Assembly (NCBI RefSeq): GCF_000471645.3
Contig: NZ_AWGA01000044.1
Coordinates: forward strand, 1 to 33,781
Reading direction: 5' to 3'
DNA length: 33,781 nt
Source of the DNA: Candidatus Schmidhempelia bombi str. Bimp
Lineage (GTDB): Bacteria; Pseudomonadota; Gammaproteobacteria; Enterobacterales; Orbaceae
The notes below the pieces were generated by a model. It was not told the origin of the DNA. It did not search any database and was given only the letters and a program-made list of their open reading frames with translations. Positions 29,417 through 33,781 of the stretch are shown here, one piece after another. Each line of letters starts with the position of its first letter. The stretch's first letter is position 1. A program made the translations under genes and the position numbers.

Positions 29417-29613
29417 GCGCTATCTTATCTCAACAATAAAATCATTAGTTTAGCCTAACTTAAGCAGACAAGCCAGTGCTAGACCAGAGAAAGCTATTTG
29501 CTATTAATGTTCAAGTGCAAGAGGTAAAACCGATATAAATAACAAATAAATTAACAAACATTCATATTCTTAAAGATTTATGGTATGTTAGGCGCCTATT
29601 TTAGCTCAACCAG

Positions 29614-30813
29614 ATGATTATGAATACGATTACCATTATTGGCGCCGGTGCCGCTGGCCTTTTTTGTGCTGGCTTATTGGCAAAACAGGGATTTGCGGTC
29701 ACGGTCCTTGATAAAGGAAAACGTCCCGGCCGTAAAATTGCGATGTCTGGTGGGGGAAAGTGTAATTTTACTAATCTGACGGTATCCGCTGAAAATTATA
29801 TTTCGGCCAATCCTCATTTTTGTAAATCAGCGTTAAGCCGTTTTACTCAATGGGATTTTTTAACTTTAATTAATCAATATCAAATTGCGTGGCATGAACG
29901 CGATCATACACAATTATTTTGTGATCATAGTGCACAAGCTATTATTGATCTTTTAATGACCGAATGCCAAATAGGAAACGTCACATTTGAGTGGCAAACT
30001 GAACTAGAATCCCTTGAAATTAACGAACATGGTTTTTGTCTTATAACAAACAAGGGAAATCGATTCAGTCATAAAGTAATCATTGCAACAGGAGGATTAT
30101 CTATGCCTGCGTTGGGCATGACATCTGTTGCCTATAAAATCGCCGAAAAATTATCAATTCCTGTTGAGCCGTTACGTGCAGGTTTGGTACCACTAACGTT
30201 ACATAAACCTTTATTAGATTTACTTAGCCCGCTTGCAGGTACGGCGGTGCTAGCGCAAGTTAATACTCAATCAGGGATGAGTTTTAAAGAAAATTTATTA
30301 TTTACCCACCGTGGTATTTCTGGTCCAGTGATATTACAGATATCAAATTATTGGCAAGTAGGCGAAACACTTACTATCAATTTATTACCTGATATAGATT
30401 TGATGGCTTTTTTTGCTCAACAACGACAAGCGCATCCTAATCAAACCCTGAAAAATACCCTTTCTTGTTTATTGTCTAAGCGACTAGTAGAGACGTTTAT
30501 TGACCTGACATCACTACCTGATAAACCCTTAAAGCAGTTAACCAACAAACAATTAGAACAAATAGTAACCGCATTCACACGGTGGCAAATCATTCCTAAT
30601 GGCACTGAAGGTTATCGCACCGCTGAGGTGACCTTAGGTGGTATTAGTACCGATAGCTTGTCGTCAAAAACTATGGCCGCCAAAGGTTACCCTAACCTTT
30701 ATTTTATTGGTGAGGTTGTTGATGTCACTGGTTGGCTTGGTGGTTATAACTTTCAATGGGCATGGAGTAGTGCCTATGCTTGCGCACAAGCTATTATTAC
30801 CGATAGCAAATAA
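29614..30813 (+). CDS. yhiN: HI0933/YhiN-family flavoprotein
   Basis: A 399-aa NAD(P)/FAD-dependent oxidoreductase of the HI0933 (YhiN, BaiN-like) family. Features are the N-terminal FAD fingerprint IIGAGAAGLFCAGLLAKQG (8-26), the family motif GRKIAMSGGGKCNFTN, VIIATGGLSMPALG, and LLFTHRGISGPVILQIS. The C-terminal block reads EVTLGGISTDSLSSKTM then GEVVDVTGWLGGYNFQWAWSSA, which binds the flavin. The substrate of YhiN is unknown. Two candidate ATGs two codons apart (29614 and 29620) cannot be separated, since neither has a strong ribosome site. It is monocistronic. Confidence 0.92.
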   Translation: MIMNTITIIGAGAAGLFCAGLLAKQGFAVTVLDKGKRPGRKIAMSGGGKCNFTNLTVSAENYISANPHFCKSALSRFTQWDFLTLINQYQIAWHERDHTQLFCDHSAQAIIDLLMTECQIGNVTFEWQTELESLEINEHGFCLITNKGNRFSHKVIIATGGLSMPALGMTSVAYKIAEKLSIPVEPLRAGLVPLTLHKPLLDLLSPLAGTAVLAQVNTQSGMSFKENLLFTHRGISGPVILQISNYWQVGETLTINLLPDIDLMAFFAQQRQAHPNQTLKNTLSCLLSKRLVETFIDLTSLPDKPLKQLTNKQLEQIVTAFTRWQIIPNGTEGYRTAEVTLGGISTDSLSSKTMAAKGYPNLYFIGEVVDVTGWLGGYNFQWAWSSAYACAQAIITDSK

Positions 30814-31123
30814 AATAGACGCTAACCTATTTTTTATCCGTTAAAGATACTAATTTAATAAGAATTATTTATGTTATCTGTCTAATAGTGAAAAATCTTA
30901 ATCTCAATCTATTTTTTTAAAATTTGTGTCATACTCAAGCGTTAATCATATAATTTTTCAGCAATACTACGTAAAATTATATACTTGAAGATGGCGTGAT
31001 CACGACGCTAATTGACAAGCTAAATAATATTATAGGCGATGACAATATAGTGTTGAGGGTTTACGCGATCAGACCCCTTATTCTCTGTTAAATTGATGCA
31101 TTCGTATAAAAATAGGTAGATTT
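30814..31123. other. Gap upstream of the MHS transporter gene
   Basis: A 310-bp AT-rich region with a CGTGATCACG palindrome (30995-31004) set inside a partial larger dyad. A TTGACA hexamer lies near 31012, but the only TATA-like hexamer is at unsuitable spacing. No gene seen. Confidence 0.35.
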
Positions 31124-32473
31124 ATGAGTACAACAAATACAACGGCGAGCGCTCAACAACCCGCCCGAGCCTTAACCCGTAAAGATTATAAAACCTTAGT
31201 ACTTTCATCTTTAGGGGGTACATTAGAATTCTATGACTTTGTTATTTATGCTTTCTATATTGATACCATTGTCAAACCGCTGTTTATGCCTGATTATTTA
31301 GACCCCTTTACAAAAGATCTGTTTGCATGGGGTATTTTTGCCGCCGGTTATCTAGTCCGTCCGATTGGCGGGATTATTATGGCGCACTTTGGCGATCGTG
31401 TTGGGCGTAAAAAGATGTTTACCCTAAGTGTCGCCCTGATGGCTTTACCGACCTTTATTATTGGTATTTTACCAACGTATGAAGCCATAGGAATCCTTTC
31501 ACCTATGTTGCTATTACTAATGCGTATGCTACAAGGGGCAGCCATTGGCGGAGAAATGCCCGGAGCATGGGTATTTATTGCCGAACACACACCTAAACAA
31601 CGATATGGTTTTGGTCTTGGTATTTTAACCTCTGGTATTACTGGTGGCATTTTCCTTGGTTCGTTGGTGTCAATTATTATTGGGATCAAGTTCACCCAAA
31701 GTGAAACTATCGCCTATGCTTGGCGTATCCCATTTATTTTAGGTGGAATATTTGGTGTGATTTCAGTGTATTTACGTCGTTTTTTATCTGAAACACCCAT
31801 TTTTAAAGAGTTAGCCGCACGCAAAGCATTAGAAAAGAATTTTCCTATCGTCACCGTGTTTAAATATCATAAATTAGCATGCCTAATTATTGCTTTATTA
31901 ACTTGGTCACTATCTACCGTGATTATGGTGGGTATTTTAATTACCCCGGGACGAATTATGGGTGGAATGTATCACGTCCCAGAACTGGATTGGCGCATAG
32001 CAAGTTGTATTGGCGCATTATCACTAACCATTGGTTGTATCCTTTTTGGCTGGCTGGAAGATAAACTAAAAACACGCCTAACAATGGTCATCTGTTGGGG
32101 CGGATTAATTATAACCAGTTTATATTTTTATTCCTCCCTCTATATCGGTATTGATTTAACTCAGCTTTATTTTAATTATGCATTGATGGGATTATTTAGT
32201 GGCTCAGCTGTCACCACGCCAATTATTGGTACCCGATCTTTCCCGCCATCTATCCGTTATTCAGGACTATCTGGTGCTTATAACTTATCTTATGCCTTAT
32301 TTAGTGCTATCACCCCCACTTTAACCTTATATCTACTTAACCCAGCACATTTTTTGGCTAATTATAGTTATTTGGGAGCAGGAATATATATAAGCTTTGT
32401 CGCAATAATTGCGATAATTACTGCTCAAATACCGCTTGCTTACCGTGGTTGGTCTGATAAATCCTTATCTTAA
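31124..32473 (+). CDS. MFS transporter, metabolite:H+ symporter (MHS) family
   Basis: A 449-aa, twelve-helix inner-membrane permease. The first helix reads LSSLGGTLEFYDFVIYAFY, the hallmark of MHS members such as ProP, KgtP and ShiA. The MFS motif A, GDRVGRKKMF, lies between helices 2 and 3. Helix 4/5 carries LMRMLQGAAIGGEMPGAWVFIAEH, and the central loop is RRFLSETPIFKELAARKALEKNFPI. The C-terminal half keeps the PIIGTRSFPPSIRYSGLSGAYNLSYALF motif. The substrate cannot be deduced; organic acids, sugars and osmolytes are all known in the family. The start has AGGTAG eight bases upstream. It is a single-gene unit with a hairpin after it. Confidence 0.9.
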   Translation: MSTTNTTASAQQPARALTRKDYKTLVLSSLGGTLEFYDFVIYAFYIDTIVKPLFMPDYLDPFTKDLFAWGIFAAGYLVRPIGGIIMAHFGDRVGRKKMFTLSVALMALPTFIIGILPTYEAIGILSPMLLLLMRMLQGAAIGGEMPGAWVFIAEHTPKQRYGFGLGILTSGITGGIFLGSLVSIIIGIKFTQSETIAYAWRIPFILGGIFGVISVYLRRFLSETPIFKELAARKALEKNFPIVTVFKYHKLACLIIALLTWSLSTVIMVGILITPGRIMGGMYHVPELDWRIASCIGALSLTIGCILFGWLEDKLKTRLTMVICWGGLIITSLYFYSSLYIGIDLTQLYFNYALMGLFSGSAVTTPIIGTRSFPPSIRYSGLSGAYNLSYALFSAITPTLTLYLLNPAHFLANYSYLGAGIYISFVAIIAIITAQIPLAYRGWSDKSLS

Positions 32474-32486
32474 TTAATAGTAATAG

Positions 32487-32517
32487 GTATTCCGTTAGTG
32501 CCTATATAACGGAATAC
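32487..32517. terminator. Hairpin after the MHS transporter gene
   Basis: GTATTCCGTTA and TAACGGAATAC form a perfect 11-bp stem around a 9-nt loop, beginning 13 nt after the stop codon. No T-run follows on the plus strand, so its strength as an intrinsic terminator is doubtful. Confidence 0.6.
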
Positions 32518-33224
32518 TCCAAAGCCCACTTATTGATTTTATCAAGCAACTTTATTTAAAAAATTAAAATTATATGACTAAGAAATTTACTGCAAAAATA
32601 TAGACAATAGACATCAATAAGCCCGCTTACCGCCTAGTAAAAATGAGGTCTAATACCGTGCATAATTTTATCGCGAATAAATCGGTTAACCCTAAAATGA
32701 TTTAAATCATAAAAAACAAAACATGCTATTGTTATTAGCGGTAGCGAATTAACATATTATAAATAATAAAGCACGATAAAATAAGAAGTGACCGATAAAT
32801 ATACCAACGCTTACATGCAGCCAATACAACCGCTAAGGTGAACAGAAACACTATCAGCTAGCCAAAAAGAAAAGGATAAAATTAGATAATTAACTTTATT
32901 ACCTGCCTATCCTATCTCCAACCGCAAAATTCATTAGTCAAAAAATTTAACATTTTTTTACCAACCCCTAATCAATTTTATCAAATAAAAATTAACCAGT
33001 TATATGATTTTTAATAAATACAGTGGGTTATATTTTATTTTGGTATGGTTGTTTTAATTATCAAATGCTTATATTATGTAAATAACCCAACTTGATTAAC
33101 TCATTTAGCGTAACCTATAAAATCGAATTAAAGCCTTTAATGTCCAATTAACAATAAAAAAATAAAATAAAACAGAATCAATCATTTTTTGTTACGTTCG
33201 CTGTATAAATAAAAGGAAAGAGAA
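32518..33224. other. Long AT-rich gap before vgrG
   Basis: About 700 bp without a recognisable gene, repeat or RNA. The AAAAGGA ribosome site of vgrG lies at its right end (33211-33217). Its base composition resembles the other AT-rich accessory borders in the window. Confidence 0.4.
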
Positions 33225-33781
33225 ATGATCGAATCAACTGATATGGCTTTGGAGATGTTAAGAAGTCAATTAAGTAGTAGCAATCAATATACATTAGAAA
33301 TAGATAGAATTACCTCGCCAATATCTATTCATACCGTAACAGGACAGGAAACACTAAACAAACCATGGCGCTATGAAATTATTTTCACCTCCAGTGACAA
33401 ACAGATAGCCGCGGATGCCATTCTCACTCAAAAAGCCCACCTTACCTTTCAACCAAAACCCCATCATCTCTTATCTATGCAACTTAGCACTTTAACGCTG
33501 CCCACCTTACCCCGTACTTTGCATGGGGTAATAACCGAATTTAGCCAGCTATCGGTCAATAAACAGCAAGCGCAATATAAAGTGATCTTATCTCCACGCC
33601 TAGCGTTACTGGGCCTACATCGCTATAGCGCCATTTATCAACATCAAAGTGTGATTGCGGTGGTGGAGCAGATATTGCGTAAACACGGCTTTACTGGCAT
33701 TGACTACCGCTTAGAATTACGTAATACCTACCCAATGCGTGAATTTATCACCCAATGGCAAGAGAGCGACCTCGAATTTAT
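33225..33781 (+). CDS. vgrG: Type VI secretion tip protein VgrG (N-terminal part, runs off window)
   Basis: An open frame from ATG 33225, eight bases after AAAGGA, runs to the window end (185 complete codons). After a 17-residue lead it shows the VgrG/gp27-like start YTLEIDRITSPISIHTVTGQETLNKPWRYEIIF, then LHGVITEFSQL. Next comes YKVILSPRLALLGLHRYSAIYQHQSVIAVVEQILRKHGF, and the final NTYPMREFITQWQESDLEFI is the classic VgrG element. VgrG trimers form the puncturing tip of the type VI apparatus and carry effectors. The rest of the gene and any cargo lie outside the window. Confidence 0.9.
   Translation, partial: MIESTDMALEMLRSQLSSSNQYTLEIDRITSPISIHTVTGQETLNKPWRYEIIFTSSDKQIAADAILTQKAHLTFQPKPHHLLSMQLSTLTLPTLPRTLHGVITEFSQLSVNKQQAQYKVILSPRLALLGLHRYSAIYQHQSVIAVVEQILRKHGFTGIDYRLELRNTYPMREFITQWQESDLEF

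Noticed and set aside
31348-31695. 115-codon minus-strand frame inside the transporter gene
   Set aside because: Antisense shadow of a clear twelve-helix permease; proline/isoleucine-rich text typical of such shadows.

Overview
This window looks like chromosome from a low-GC gammaproteobacterium. Gene content and protein sequences match the Enterobacterales-to-Orbales range, and the 16S sequence, AT-rich intergenic DNA and type VI tip protein make an Orbaceae (Gilliamella/Frischella-like) insect-gut symbiont the best guess. That placement is inference from reading, not from a search.

Layout. Positions 1-5400 hold a complete rRNA operon on the minus strand (16S, tRNA-Ile, tRNA-Ala, 23S, and 5S cut by the left edge). 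Its tandem promoters, boxB/boxA antitermination leader, spacer boxA and RNase III processing stems can all be read. The next genes are murI (minus) and metK (plus); metK has a consensus MetJ operator and a strong terminator. Positions 8.4-10.9 kb are a decayed accessory patch. It holds a modular secreted nuclease toxin broken by a one-base frameshift and by an exact 47-bp tandem duplication, an apparently intact YezG-type immunity gene, and a further coding remnant. An unknown six-helix membrane protein overlaps rlmJ, followed by gor. On the minus strand come recD, a MuiA-like (DUF4139) exported protein, nagK, and the operon tusE-ftsB-ispD-ispF-truD-pcm.

A lone tRNA-Ser(UGA) at 23.5 kb is followed by a very AT-rich, tightly coupled three-gene minus-strand operon (23.8-25.9 kb). 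Its last gene carries a readable PD-(D/E)XK nuclease motif, while the other two are unrecognised. This is the best candidate here for an undescribed (possibly defence) system. Housekeeping genes resume with a YbiI-like DksA/TraR zinc-finger protein, a class I/II aminotransferase, trmB, a YhiN/HI0933 flavoprotein and an MHS-family transporter. The window ends inside a vgrG-like type VI secretion tip gene.

How the genes relate. Core functions are translation (rRNA, tRNAs, rlmJ, truD, trmB, tusE), cell envelope and division (murI, ftsB, isoprenoid genes ispD/ispF), SAM synthesis feeding the methyltransferases (metK), redox (gor) and recombination (recD). Accessory DNA sits in three places: the toxin/immunity patch, the island beside tRNA-Ser, and the vgrG locus at the right edge.
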